Position numbers and translations under genes: made by a program. A DNA stretch of 58,808 nucleotides, taken from NCBI RefSeq assembly GCF_018881975.1, contig NZ_JACVPJ010000013.1, forward strand, positions 1 to 58,808, written 5' to 3'. Below are positions 32,122-40,446 of the stretch, piece after piece (the stretch's first letter is position 1; each line of letters begins with the position of its first letter). The stretch comes from Polynucleobacter sp. JS-Safj-400b-B2 (GTDB lineage: Bacteria > Pseudomonadota > Gammaproteobacteria > Burkholderiales > Burkholderiaceae). A model generated the notes under the pieces. That model worked only from the letters and a program-made list of their open reading frames with translations. It was not told where the DNA came from and made no database searches.

Positions 32122-33990
32122 ATGCCTACCCTCAAGCCCATTCGACAAATTGCCTATTTCTTGCTGCTAGCCCTGCTAGCTGGGCTTGGGGCCAATATAG
32201 CCCTGGCTGGACAGGGAATTGCTCAGTATGGTAAGCCCAAGTATCCCGAGGGTTTTGCCCATTTTGACTACGTCAATCCCAGTGCCCCCCGGGGTGGAAC
32301 CCTGGTCTTGCCAAATCCAGGACAAAGAACCAGTTTTGATAAGTTCAACCCGTATACCTTGCGTGGGGTTACTGCCCCCGGAATAGATTTGATGTTTGAA
32401 TCTCTGGCCGAAGGAAGTGCGGATGAGGTTTCTAGTATTTACGGTTTATTGGCAGACGACATTGAAGTGGCTAAAGACCGTAAGTCAGTCACCTTTCATA
32501 TTCGCCCTGAGGCAAAATTTTCTGATGGTAGTCCAGTCTTAGCTGCGGATGTAAAGCATAGCTTTGATACTTTGATGAGTGGCCTTGCACATCCGCGTTA
32601 TAAGACAACTTTTGCTGATGTGAAACAAGCCGTTGTTATTTCTGATCGAGTTGTGCGTTTTGACTTTAGCAATAACAATACTGAATTACCGATTATGGTC
32701 GGCACCTTGCCAATCTTTTCTCGTAACTGGGGTAAGCGTCCAGACGGCACGATGATTGCGTTTGACAAGCTCGCCTTTGAGACGCCAATCGGAAGTGGTC
32801 CTTATTTGATCGAGTCTTTTAAGGCTGGCAAATCGATTACCTACAAGAGAAATCCGCAGTACTGGGTGGATCAACTCAGCAAGCCCTTGAATGTAAGGGT
32901 GGGTTTTTATAACTTTGATCGCGTCTTATACAAACTGTATAGCGATGACGCCGTGAGATTGGAGGCCTTCAAAGCCGGCGAGTTTGATGCTCTAGTCGAA
33001 TATCGAGCCAAGATTTGGGCTAAGGGTTATGTGGGTTCGAAATTTGATAATGGCACGCTCTTAAAGAAAGCTTTTGTTAATCACAATGGCGCGGGCATGC
33101 AAGGCTTTGCCATGAATGTGCGCAAACCTACATTGCAAGACCCACGCGTTCGCCAGGCATTGGGATTAGCGCTGGATTTTGAATGGCTCAATCGCCAAAT
33201 ATTTTTTGATCAGTACGGTCGGATTAATAGCTTCTTCACGAATAGCGATTTAAGTGCGAACTATGATGGCCCACGCAAGCCTACTGAAGCAGAATTGAAA
33301 TTACTAAGGCCATTGAAAGCTAAATATCCACAGTGGGTTCCAGATGCTGTGTTTGGTCCAATGCCTGCTCCGCCTTCAACCAAGTCGCCGGGCAGTCTAC
33401 GTCAAAACCTCCGTCAAGCTCGTGAACTCCTAATGCATGCAGGCTGGCAGTATCGAGATGGCGCCCTTAGGAATGAGAAGGGTGAGCCTTTTCGAATTGA
33501 GATGGTGGAGAACGGCGGATTTTTCTTGAGAGTTCTTTCTGCATATGGCCGAAATTTAGAAAAGTTAGGCATCCAATTGGATATTCGTACGAGTGACTTT
33601 GCTTTGTATCAAAAGCGCATGGATGAGTATGACTTTGATATGACCACAACGCGTTTTCCTGATTCGCAAAATCCCGGAAATGAATTGTGGGATCGATTTG
33701 GTAGTCAAGCTGCCAAAACAAAGGGTTCAGATAACATTATTGGCATACAGTCTCCAGTTGTAGACGCCTTAATCGAAGAGATTACGAAAGCGCAGAATCG
33801 TGAAGAGTTGCGTGCCGCATGTAGGGCGCTAGATCGGATTCTTTGGAACAGTTATTACGTGGTACCACAGTGGTACAACCCCACACATCGCATTGCCTTC
33901 CGTAATGAAATGCGTTACCCAGAACCTCCGCTGTATTACCAGGCTGAACCCTGGATCATGCAAAACTGGTGGAAAGAGGAGTCTAAATAA
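32122..33990 (+). CDS. yejA: Peptide ABC transporter substrate-binding protein (YejA-like)
   Basis: A 622-residue exported protein of the SBP_bac_5 (OppA/DppA) family. A signal peptide (about 1-29, ending ANIALA) is followed by YGKPKYPEGFAHFDYVNPSA and GGTLVLPNPG, typical of YejA. SVTFHIRPEAKFSDGSPVLAADVKHSF is the family signature around residues 120-145. The C-terminal WYNPTHRIAFRNEMRYPEPP is typical of the YejA subgroup. YejABEF imports oligopeptides, including microcin C in E. coli, and in some pathogens helps resist antimicrobial peptides. It is first in a four-gene operon in which every junction overlaps. Confidence 0.9.
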   Translation: MPTLKPIRQIAYFLLLALLAGLGANIALAGQGIAQYGKPKYPEGFAHFDYVNPSAPRGGTLVLPNPGQRTSFDKFNPYTLRGVTAPGIDLMFESLAEGSADEVSSIYGLLADDIEVAKDRKSVTFHIRPEAKFSDGSPVLAADVKHSFDTLMSGLAHPRYKTTFADVKQAVVISDRVVRFDFSNNNTELPIMVGTLPIFSRNWGKRPDGTMIAFDKLAFETPIGSGPYLIESFKAGKSITYKRNPQYWVDQLSKPLNVRVGFYNFDRVLYKLYSDDAVRLEAFKAGEFDALVEYRAKIWAKGYVGSKFDNGTLLKKAFVNHNGAGMQGFAMNVRKPTLQDPRVRQALGLALDFEWLNRQIFFDQYGRINSFFTNSDLSANYDGPRKPTEAELKLLRPLKAKYPQWVPDAVFGPMPAPPSTKSPGSLRQNLRQARELLMHAGWQYRDGALRNEKGEPFRIEMVENGGFFLRVLSAYGRNLEKLGIQLDIRTSDFALYQKRMDEYDFDMTTTRFPDSQNPGNELWDRFGSQAAKTKGSDNIIGIQSPVVDALIEEITKAQNREELRAACRALDRILWNSYYVVPQWYNPTHRIAFRNEMRYPEPPLYYQAEPWIMQNWWKEESK

Positions 33991-35066
33991 TGCAAGGAAA
34001 TATGCGCTCCTATATCTTTAAGCGTTTGCTGTTGATGATTCCGACCTTGCTAGGCGTATTGACCTTGACCTTTGCGGTGGTGCAATTTGTACCGGGCGGT
34101 CCAGTCGAGCAAATGATCCTAGAGTTAAAAGGGAAGGGGGATGCAGCAGTTGGAGGCACAGAATCTTCTGGCTCAGGAGCAACTTATCGTGGTCGTCAGG
34201 GTATCGATGCGCAGCGCCTGGAAGAGGTTAAAGCCTTATATGGATTTGATAAGCCGCCACTCGAGCGTTATTTCATGATGTTGGGGCGCTTTGCTAGATT
34301 TGATTTGGGACAAAGCTATTACCAGCACGAAAGCGTGTGGAGTTTGGTAGTCTCTAAATTACCAGTCTCGATCAGCATCGGACTTTGGACCTTCTTTATC
34401 ACCTATTTGGTTTCGATTCCCTTGGGGATTGCTAAGGCCGTGCGCGATGGTTCACGTTTTGATGCCATTACCAGCAGCATGATTCTGGTTGGTTATGCCA
34501 TTCCGGGATTTGTATTAGGAGTCCTATTGCTCGTGCTATTTGGTGGGGGCAGTTTCTTGCAGTTATTTCCGCTACGGGGTCTTACTTCGGACAACTGGAG
34601 TGATCTCAGTTTGTTTGGCAAGGTCATGGATTACTTGTGGCACTTAGTGCTGCCGATTACTGCATCTGTTTTGGGAAGTTTCGCCGTAGTTACTATGCTA
34701 ACCAAAAATTCTTTCTTGGAAGAGATTCGCAAACAGTATGTTTTGACCGCGCGTGCAAAAGGGCTTACTGAAAAGCAAGTGCTATGGAAGCACGTCTTTC
34801 GAAATGCACTCTTGCCGTTAGTGACGGGCTTTCCTGCGGCATTTATTGGGGCGTTTTTTACGGGTTCATTATTGATTGAAACGCTATTCTCATTGGACGG
34901 ACTTGGTTTGCTCTCGTATGAGTCTGTGATGCGTCGTGACTACCCAGTAGTCTTTGGTACCTTGTATTTATTTACTCTGATTGGCTTATTCACAAAGCTC
35001 ATTTCGGATCTTTGCTATGTATATGTAGACCCACGCATTCAGTTTGGTGCCGGAGGGGGCTCATGA
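33990..35066 (+). CDS. yejB: Peptide ABC transporter permease (YejB-like)
   Basis: A 358-residue inner-membrane permease with an N-terminal segment (YIFKRLLLMIPTLLGVLTLTF), the YejB-type long first periplasmic loop (about residues 45-110) and five further segments. The EAA loop sits near residue 250-270 (VLTARAKGLTEKQVLWKHVF), which contacts the ATPase. The start codon overlaps the yejA stop by one base (TAATG), and its own stop overlaps yejE by four. It forms the translocation channel with YejE. Confidence 0.92.
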   Translation: MQGNMRSYIFKRLLLMIPTLLGVLTLTFAVVQFVPGGPVEQMILELKGKGDAAVGGTESSGSGATYRGRQGIDAQRLEEVKALYGFDKPPLERYFMMLGRFARFDLGQSYYQHESVWSLVVSKLPVSISIGLWTFFITYLVSIPLGIAKAVRDGSRFDAITSSMILVGYAIPGFVLGVLLLVLFGGGSFLQLFPLRGLTSDNWSDLSLFGKVMDYLWHLVLPITASVLGSFAVVTMLTKNSFLEEIRKQYVLTARAKGLTEKQVLWKHVFRNALLPLVTGFPAAFIGAFFTGSLLIETLFSLDGLGLLSYESVMRRDYPVVFGTLYLFTLIGLFTKLISDLCYVYVDPRIQFGAGGGS

Positions 35067-36088
35067 GTCGTTGGCAGCGCTTTAAAAATAGTCGCATGGG
35101 TTATGCGAGCTTATGGATCTTCATGGTCCTATTTGGCTTATCGATGTGTGCCGAGTTGATTGCAAACGACAAGCCTTTAGTAGTTCGCTATGAAGGCCAT
35201 TTCTATTTCCCAATTGTGAAGAGTCAGCCTGAAACCGTTTTTGGTGGAGACTTTGCAACACCAACAGACTTTCTAGATCCAGATATTCGTCGCAATATCA
35301 CTAGCAAAGGCAACTGGGCGATCTATCCGCCGATCCACTATAGCTATGAGACGCTGAACTACTTTTCTCAGGTGCCCAATCCTGCTCCGCCTTCTCGGGA
35401 GAACTGGTTAGGTACAGATGATCGTGGGCGCGATGTATTGGCTCGACTGATTTATGGCTTTCGCCTATCCATTCTCTTTGGTCTCGCCCTGACGATCGTT
35501 GGAGTAAGCGTAGGCATTATTACTGGGTCTTTAATGGGATTCTTTGGTGGTAAGTTTGACTTGATCTCCCAGCGGCTGATTGAAATCTGGTCGGCAATGC
35601 CTGAGCTGTACTTACTCATTATTTTTGCCTCGATCTTTAATCCTAGCGTCTCCTTATTAATTATTTTGTTGGCAGCATTTGGTTGGATGGGGTTATCGGA
35701 TTACGTCCGCGCAGAATTCTTCCGTAATCGCGCCTTGGAATATGTACGTGCAGCCAGAGCACTCGGTTTAACAAATGTGCAAATCATGTGGCGTCACATT
35801 CTGCCCAACAGCTTGACACCAGTGATTACCTTTTTGCCGTTTCGTATGAGTGCCGCGATTTTGTCTTTAACCAGCTTGGACTTTTTAGGGCTGGGAGTTC
35901 CTCCAGGAACCCCAAGCCTGGGTGAGCTGCTCTCTCAGGGTAAAAGCAATCTTGATGCTTGGTGGATTTCCTTATCTACCTTTGTAGTCTTGGTTGCAAC
36001 TTTGCTGCTACTGACCTTTATGGGGGAAGCATTGCGTAATGCTTTTGACTCTCGCAAAGCTGGGTTGATGAGTGGAGGTCGCTCATGA
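35063..36088 (+). CDS. yejE: Peptide ABC transporter permease (YejE-like)
   Basis: A 341-residue permease: SRWQRFKNSRMGYASLWIFM at the N-terminus, a long periplasmic segment typical of YejE (about 40-125), then NWLGTDDRGRDVLARLIYGFR before the core transmembrane domain. An EAA motif is present (EYVRAARALGLTNVQIMWRH). The ATG at 35063 is chosen because it overlaps the yejB stop as ATGA and has GGAGG upstream; longer readings only add out-of-family residues from within yejB. Confidence 0.92.
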   Translation: MSRWQRFKNSRMGYASLWIFMVLFGLSMCAELIANDKPLVVRYEGHFYFPIVKSQPETVFGGDFATPTDFLDPDIRRNITSKGNWAIYPPIHYSYETLNYFSQVPNPAPPSRENWLGTDDRGRDVLARLIYGFRLSILFGLALTIVGVSVGIITGSLMGFFGGKFDLISQRLIEIWSAMPELYLLIIFASIFNPSVSLLIILLAAFGWMGLSDYVRAEFFRNRALEYVRAARALGLTNVQIMWRHILPNSLTPVITFLPFRMSAAILSLTSLDFLGLGVPPGTPSLGELLSQGKSNLDAWWISLSTFVVLVATLLLLTFMGEALRNAFDSRKAGLMSGGRS

Positions 36089-37746
36089 GCGAAGCTTTAA
36101 CTCAAAAACAAGCCTTATTGCGTTATGAAGATCTGTGTATTTCGTTTGGATCGGGTCGACGCGAGAAGTTTGCCGTCAATCATCTCGATTTGGAAATCGG
36201 CATTGGTGAGCGTGTTGCTTTGGTGGGTGAGTCTGGCTCTGGTAAGACGCTGACCGCTTTAGCCCCTTTGCGACTAGAGCCTGAAGGCGCCAAAGTTACT
36301 GGAAAGATTCTTTGGAACAAAAAAGATGGGAAGGGCGCTGTAGATTTGCTCGCGATGTCTATGCAAGATATTCGAGAAATTCGTGGGCGCGAAATTGCGA
36401 TGGTGTTTCAGGAGCCAATGACTGCTCTTAATCCACTATTTACTATCGGTAATCAAATCATTGAAGCAGTACAAATCTATCAACCCTTAATTACCAAGTC
36501 AGATTCGATTGATGCAGCGATCGACTTACTCAGGAAAACTGGGATTCCTGAGCCTGAGCGCCGTCTTCATTCCTATCCACATCAACTCTCTGGTGGCCAA
36601 AGACAGCGGGCCATGATTGCGATGGCCTTGGCATGTAAACCTCGACTACTGATTGCAGATGAACCGACAACAGCTTTGGATGTCAGTTTGCGTCTGCAAA
36701 TCTTGGATTTACTTAAAGAGCTCCAAGAAGAATCTAAAGATCATGGCGGCATGGGAATACTCCTGATTACGCATGATCTCAATTTAGTGAAACATTTTGC
36801 GCAACGAGTGGCCGTACTAAATCAAGGGAACTTATTAGAGTCTGGTTCTACCCAGCAAGTGTTTGAACACCCAGAAGATCCTTATACCCGCGCCTTGGTC
36901 AATAGCGAGCCAGTGCGCGACTTAGCGCCACTCATGCCTTTGGCGCCGGTGTTATTAAAAACCGAAGAACTGTCGGTAGCCTATCCAAGCTCAGGGTCTG
37001 TATCTTGGTTTAAAAAAGCGCCGTCTCATAAAGTGCTTAAAAAAGTCAGCTTTGAATTAAAGCAAGGGCAGACCATTGGCATCATTGGTGAGTCCGGGTC
37101 GGGTAAGACGACTTTGGGTATGGCAGTACTTGGTTTGCTAGGGGATTCAGCTGCAGAAGTAACGGGCAATGTAGATGTGCTTGGCGCTGACTGGCAGAAG
37201 CTAAAACCCAATGAACGTCGCGCAATGCGCTCTAGCTTACAGGTGATCTTCCAAGATCCCTTTGGATCGCTCTCACCACGCATGAATGTTTTACAGATAG
37301 TTTCTGAGGGTCTTGATGTGCACTTCCCGAAACTATCATCAGCAGAGCGTGAGACTCGCGTAGTTGACATGCTCAAGGAAGTCGGCCTCGATCGCTCTGC
37401 CTTGCTGCGTTATCCCCATGAATTTTCTGGTGGGCAACGCCAGCGTATTGCTATTGCACGCGCTTTAATCTTGCGCCCACAGATTTTGGTTTTAGATGAG
37501 CCGACCTCTGCATTAGATGTCTCCATACAAAAGCAGGTACTTGCTTTATTGACCGAGCTGCAGAAAAAGTACAACTTGGCCTATTTGATGATTAGTCATG
37601 ATTTGGCAGTGATTCGGGCAATGTCTCATGAGGTAATGGTTCTCAAAGGAGGTAAGGTGGTGGAGTTTGGGGATACCGAAACCCTGATTAAGCACCCCCG
37701 TCAGACATATACCAGAGAACTTTTTGCGGCTGCTGAACTCACCTAG
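36085..37746 (+). CDS. yejF: Peptide ABC transporter, fused double ATP-binding protein (YejF-like)
   Basis: A 553-residue protein with two complete nucleotide-binding domains. Walker A motifs are GESGSGKTLTA (near 50-60) and GESGSGKTTLG (near 335-345). Signature motifs are LSGGQRQRAMIAMALACKP and FSGGQRQRIAIARALILRP. Walker B motifs are LLIADEPTTALDVS and LVLDEPTSALDVS. The fusion of the two OppD/OppF-like halves is the normal YejF state. It overlaps yejE by four bases and closes the yejABEF operon. It powers uptake of oligopeptides through YejBE. Confidence 0.93.
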   Translation: MSEALTQKQALLRYEDLCISFGSGRREKFAVNHLDLEIGIGERVALVGESGSGKTLTALAPLRLEPEGAKVTGKILWNKKDGKGAVDLLAMSMQDIREIRGREIAMVFQEPMTALNPLFTIGNQIIEAVQIYQPLITKSDSIDAAIDLLRKTGIPEPERRLHSYPHQLSGGQRQRAMIAMALACKPRLLIADEPTTALDVSLRLQILDLLKELQEESKDHGGMGILLITHDLNLVKHFAQRVAVLNQGNLLESGSTQQVFEHPEDPYTRALVNSEPVRDLAPLMPLAPVLLKTEELSVAYPSSGSVSWFKKAPSHKVLKKVSFELKQGQTIGIIGESGSGKTTLGMAVLGLLGDSAAEVTGNVDVLGADWQKLKPNERRAMRSSLQVIFQDPFGSLSPRMNVLQIVSEGLDVHFPKLSSAERETRVVDMLKEVGLDRSALLRYPHEFSGGQRQRIAIARALILRPQILVLDEPTSALDVSIQKQVLALLTELQKKYNLAYLMISHDLAVIRAMSHEVMVLKGGKVVEFGDTETLIKHPRQTYTRELFAAAELT

Positions 37747-37781
37747 CAACAGGCAAAAACCCGCCTCAAATGGGCTAAATT

Positions 37782-37795
37782 GGTGCATTTGCACC
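37782..37795. repeat. Short inverted repeat after yejF
   Basis: GGTGC-ATTT-GCACC (with one further possible A-T pair) lies 36 bases after the yejF stop, with no following T run. A separate perfect palindrome, TGTTTATAAACA, is at 37813-37824. Both lie in the 137-base region before the NlpC/P60 gene and could act in its regulation or as a weak transcript end. Confidence 0.35.
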
Positions 37796-37883
37796 TATTT
37801 AAAGAAAATTTATGTTTATAAACAAAGACTTAAGCTTAGAGTGAAGACTTGGTTAATTAGGGGTTCTTTGTTAAACTGATGCA

Positions 37884-38531
37884 ATGTTATTGAAAAAAGC
37901 ACTGCTTTCGAAAGTACTGGGACTGAGTCTTGGCGTCATCATTTCCGTATCTGCTTATGCGGCAGATCCAGTTGTTGAGGCGTCTGCTGAAGCTGCAGTT
38001 CCAAAGGAGAGCATGTTTCAAGCAGGACGTTCTTATATAGCCCGCGTATCAGATCGCTTGGCAGGCACCGTTACTGGTAAATCAGAAGAGTTAATTAACC
38101 GCGCTATGGAAGTCATTGGTGTGCGTTATCGCTGGGATTCAGAATTACCGCAATCCGGATTAGATGGCAGTAGTTTTGTTGGCTACGTATTTAAAGATAA
38201 GCTTGGATTTTTATTGCCACGTAAATCGACTCAGATGAGCCGTGTTGGCAAGCCGATTACGCGTGAAGAATTACAACCAGGTGATCTCGTATTCTTCAAC
38301 ACGATGCGTCTGACCTTTTCTCATGTTGGAATCTATGTAGGGGATAACAAGTTCATTCACTCTCCTTCTAAAGGTGCGAATGTTCGGGTAGATGATCTAG
38401 GTAGTCTGTATTGGGACAAACGTTTTGATGGCGCACGTCGCTTAGATGGAAGCGATAATCTGAATGACTCCGAGCGCCAAGAACTTCTGAACGAAGTAAA
38501 AAATCTCAAGCGTAAGTCACGTAGCCTTTAA
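37884..38531 (+). CDS. NlpC/P60-fold protein lacking the catalytic cysteine
   Basis: A 215-residue exported protein: a signal peptide ending SAYA near residue 26, a spacer, then an NlpC/P60 (C40) domain from about residue 66. Family landmarks are present: EVIGVRYRW, GYVFKDKLGFLLPR, LQPGDLVFFNT and FSHVGIYVGDNKFIHSPS with the expected His147 and the third-position His159. The active-site motif, normally D-C-S-G, reads D94-G95-S96-S97, and the whole protein contains no cysteine at all. The codon for residue 95 is GGC at 38166-38168, one base away from TGC. As read, it cannot act as a cysteine peptidase; it may be a binding-only pseudoenzyme or activator of another hydrolase. A sequencing error is possible but would not explain the second changed residue. 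Confidence 0.82.
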   Translation: MLLKKALLSKVLGLSLGVIISVSAYAADPVVEASAEAAVPKESMFQAGRSYIARVSDRLAGTVTGKSEELINRAMEVIGVRYRWDSELPQSGLDGSSFVGYVFKDKLGFLLPRKSTQMSRVGKPITREELQPGDLVFFNTMRLTFSHVGIYVGDNKFIHSPSKGANVRVDDLGSLYWDKRFDGARRLDGSDNLNDSERQELLNEVKNLKRKSRSL

Positions 38532-38557
38532 GCGCTTGCCCTGCAGGCTAATGGGCG

Positions 38558-39481
38558 CTAGCCTTTCAGCTTTTCCTTAATTAATGCCATTTGCTCTTGT
38601 GCGGCAACTTCACCAGCAAGAATAGCTGCATTTCTGGATTTGAAATCACCACTACCCATTTGCCTTAATTGCGGCTGAATCACAATATCTGCGCTTTTGA
38701 GTTCGTACTGATTGATGCTTCGTTGCATGATTGAAATGGTTTGTTGTAGAACGCCCAGAGTTCCGCTCGCATCTTGATGAACCGGTTCAGAAGAGATGTT
38801 GACTGCAATCACTATAGTTGCGCCCATTTGTCTTGCATAGCTCACTGGAACTGGTGCCACTAGGCCGCCATCTACATATTCTTTTCCGTTAATCACTGCT
38901 GGCTGAAATACGCCTGGCACACTGCAAGATGCACGCACAGCTAAACCTGTGTTGCCTGTTCTAAACAGAGTGCCTTTGCCTGATTGCAATTCAGTTGCAA
39001 CAATGCCTAAGGGAATACGCATTTGTTCAATCAATTTGTTCTGCACTTCTCGGTTGACCATGTTTTGCAGAGCGTCACCCTTGATAAGTCCGCCAAATCG
39101 TCCGGCAAAAGGAAGTCCCCAGTCTGCAATCGTGGCTTCATCCAAATTCATGGCCAGGCGATTGAGATCATTGCCGGTGGCGCCTGAGGCCAGCAGGGTG
39201 GCAATCACACTCCCGGCGCTGCTCCCGACAACAATGTCGGGTCTGATGCCTTGTGCTTCTAGAGCCTTAATAACGCCTACATGGGCAAAGCCTCGAGCTG
39301 CGCCAGCACCCAGTACCAAGCCAACTACCGGTTTTTTGCTCCCCATCAGGCTGCAAGAACTCAGGCTCATACCCCCAAGGAGGGCGCCCATACCAATTCC
39401 AAAACTCAGGAGACGGCGTCGTTCTGTGGAATTTAAGGCGCTATGCAGGGGTAAAGGAGGTTTTGGGGAATTCTTATGCAT
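38558..39481 (-). CDS. Patatin-like phospholipase family lipoprotein (RssA-like)
   Basis: A 307-residue protein. The N-terminus has basic residues, a hydrophobic stretch and a lipobox-like SLSSC with Cys43, so it is probably lipid-anchored outside the cytoplasm. The patatin domain starts at PVVGLVLGAGAARG (oxyanion motif 58-64), followed by the nucleophile elbow VVGSSAGS (Ser88) and the catalytic Asp in EYVDGGLVAPVP near residue 205. This Ser-Asp dyad gives lipid acyl hydrolase activity in relatives; the substrate is unknown. It is convergent with the NlpC/P60-like gene (26-base gap) and divergent from scpB. Confidence 0.86.
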   Translation of the reverse strand: MHKNSPKPPLPLHSALNSTERRRLLSFGIGMGALLGGMSLSSCSLMGSKKPVVGLVLGAGAARGFAHVGVIKALEAQGIRPDIVVGSSAGSVIATLLASGATGNDLNRLAMNLDEATIADWGLPFAGRFGGLIKGDALQNMVNREVQNKLIEQMRIPLGIVATELQSGKGTLFRTGNTGLAVRASCSVPGVFQPAVINGKEYVDGGLVAPVPVSYARQMGATIVIAVNISSEPVHQDASGTLGVLQQTISIMQRSINQYELKSADIVIQPQLRQMGSGDFKSRNAAILAGEVAAQEQMALIKEKLKG

Positions 39482-39523
39482 GTGGCTATTGTATTGAGCC
39501 TACCTTATAATGGTCGAAAGGTG

Positions 39524-39541
39524 AACGAAAAGGACTTCGTT
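39524..39541 (+). repeat. Stem-loop in the scpB upstream region
   Basis: AACGAA (39524-39529) and TTCGTT (39536-39541) pair around a six-base loop. They lie in the 188-base gap between the divergent patatin and scpB genes. A TATAAT is at 39506-39511 but has no good -35 at the usual spacing. A second small hairpin (CAGGA-TTAC-TCCTG) lies just before scpB near 39640-39655. No known riboswitch is recognised. Confidence 0.3.
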
Positions 39542-39669
39542 TCAGCGCGGGCATATCCCAATAAGAACTGATGAGATAGATTGTCCGTAGTCGCTAGAGA
39601 ACACCAAAAACCCATTACTGAATACATTTTTAAAGCCTAATCAGGATTACTCCTGGTAGCCCGAATTTT

Positions 39670-40440
39670 ATGGATGATCACAATAAGCGCGTAATTGAAA
39701 CAGCCCTCCTGTGCGCACAGGAACCACTTACTGTTGCCGATTTGTCTCGCTTATTTGTGGAAGACATGAGCACTGCAGATATCGATGATGCATTAATCGA
39801 AATTCAGCGCGCTTGGGATGACAAGGGTATGGAGTTGGTGCATATCGCTACCGGCTGGCGTTTTCAGAGTCGCCTTTCGATGCGTGAATATCTCGATCGC
39901 CTGACTCCAGAAAAGCCGCCAAAGTATTCACGTGCTGTGATGGAGACGTTGGCCATTATTGCTTATCGTCAGCCAGTCACTCGAGGTGAGATTGAGGAAA
40001 TTCGCGGTGTTGCTGTGAGCAGCAACGTGATGAAGCAGTTAGAAGACCGTGGTTGGGTAGAGGTAATTGGCCACAAGGAAACAATTGGTCGCCCAGGTTT
40101 ATACGCAACTACAAAGCAGTTCTTAGATGATTTAAGTCTGACAAATTTACAAAGCCTACCAATTTTGGAAGATGCTGCACCAATGGCTGCTGCAGCGCAA
40201 TTAGGCCAAGCAGTGATGGAGTTTGATGCGTCTGCCACAGTCGAGACAGTCATTATTGATGCTGATGCACAAGAAGTAAGTGAGACAGTAACTGAGACCG
40301 ATGCTGAGGTAGTGGAAATAGTTATTGAAGAAACTGAAGTAACTGAAGTAACTGAAGAAACAACCATTGAAATTACTGAAGATGAAACAATTGAAGAGGT
40401 TACCCCTGAGTCTGAAGACAATCCAGACGAAACAAAATAA
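39670..40440 (+). CDS. scpB: SMC-Scp complex subunit ScpB
   Basis: A 256-residue protein. Residues 1-175 form the two winged-helix domains of Scp[21 protein letters not shown], then [20 protein letters not shown], then [20 protein letters not shown], then [20 protein letters not shown]. ScpB dimerises and with ScpA (not in this window) binds SMC for chromosome segregation. The last 70 residues are an acidic, Thr/Val/Glu-rich low-complexity tail with repeated TEVTE/ETDAEV-like units, which is not part of the conserved fold. It lies six bases upstream of rluB on the same strand, a common pairing in betaproteobacteria. Confidence 0.9.
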   Translation: MDDHNKRVIETALLCAQEPLTVADLSRLFVEDMSTADIDDALIEIQRAWDDKGMELVHIATGWRFQSRLSMREYLDRLTPEKPPKYSRAVMETLAIIAYRQPVTRGEIEEIRGVAVSSNVMKQLEDRGWVEVIGHKETIGRPGLYATTKQFLDDLSLTNLQSLPILEDAAPMAAAAQLGQAVMEFDASATVETVIIDADAQEVSETVTETDAEVVEIVIEETEVTEVTEETTIEITEDETIEEVTPESEDNPDETK

Positions 40441-40446
40441 TAATTA

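Noticed and set aside
32122..37746. yejABEF as an antimicrobial-peptide or microcin immunity system
   Set aside because: Nothing nearby encodes a peptide, maturation enzyme or immunity gene; general oligopeptide uptake is the simpler reading.
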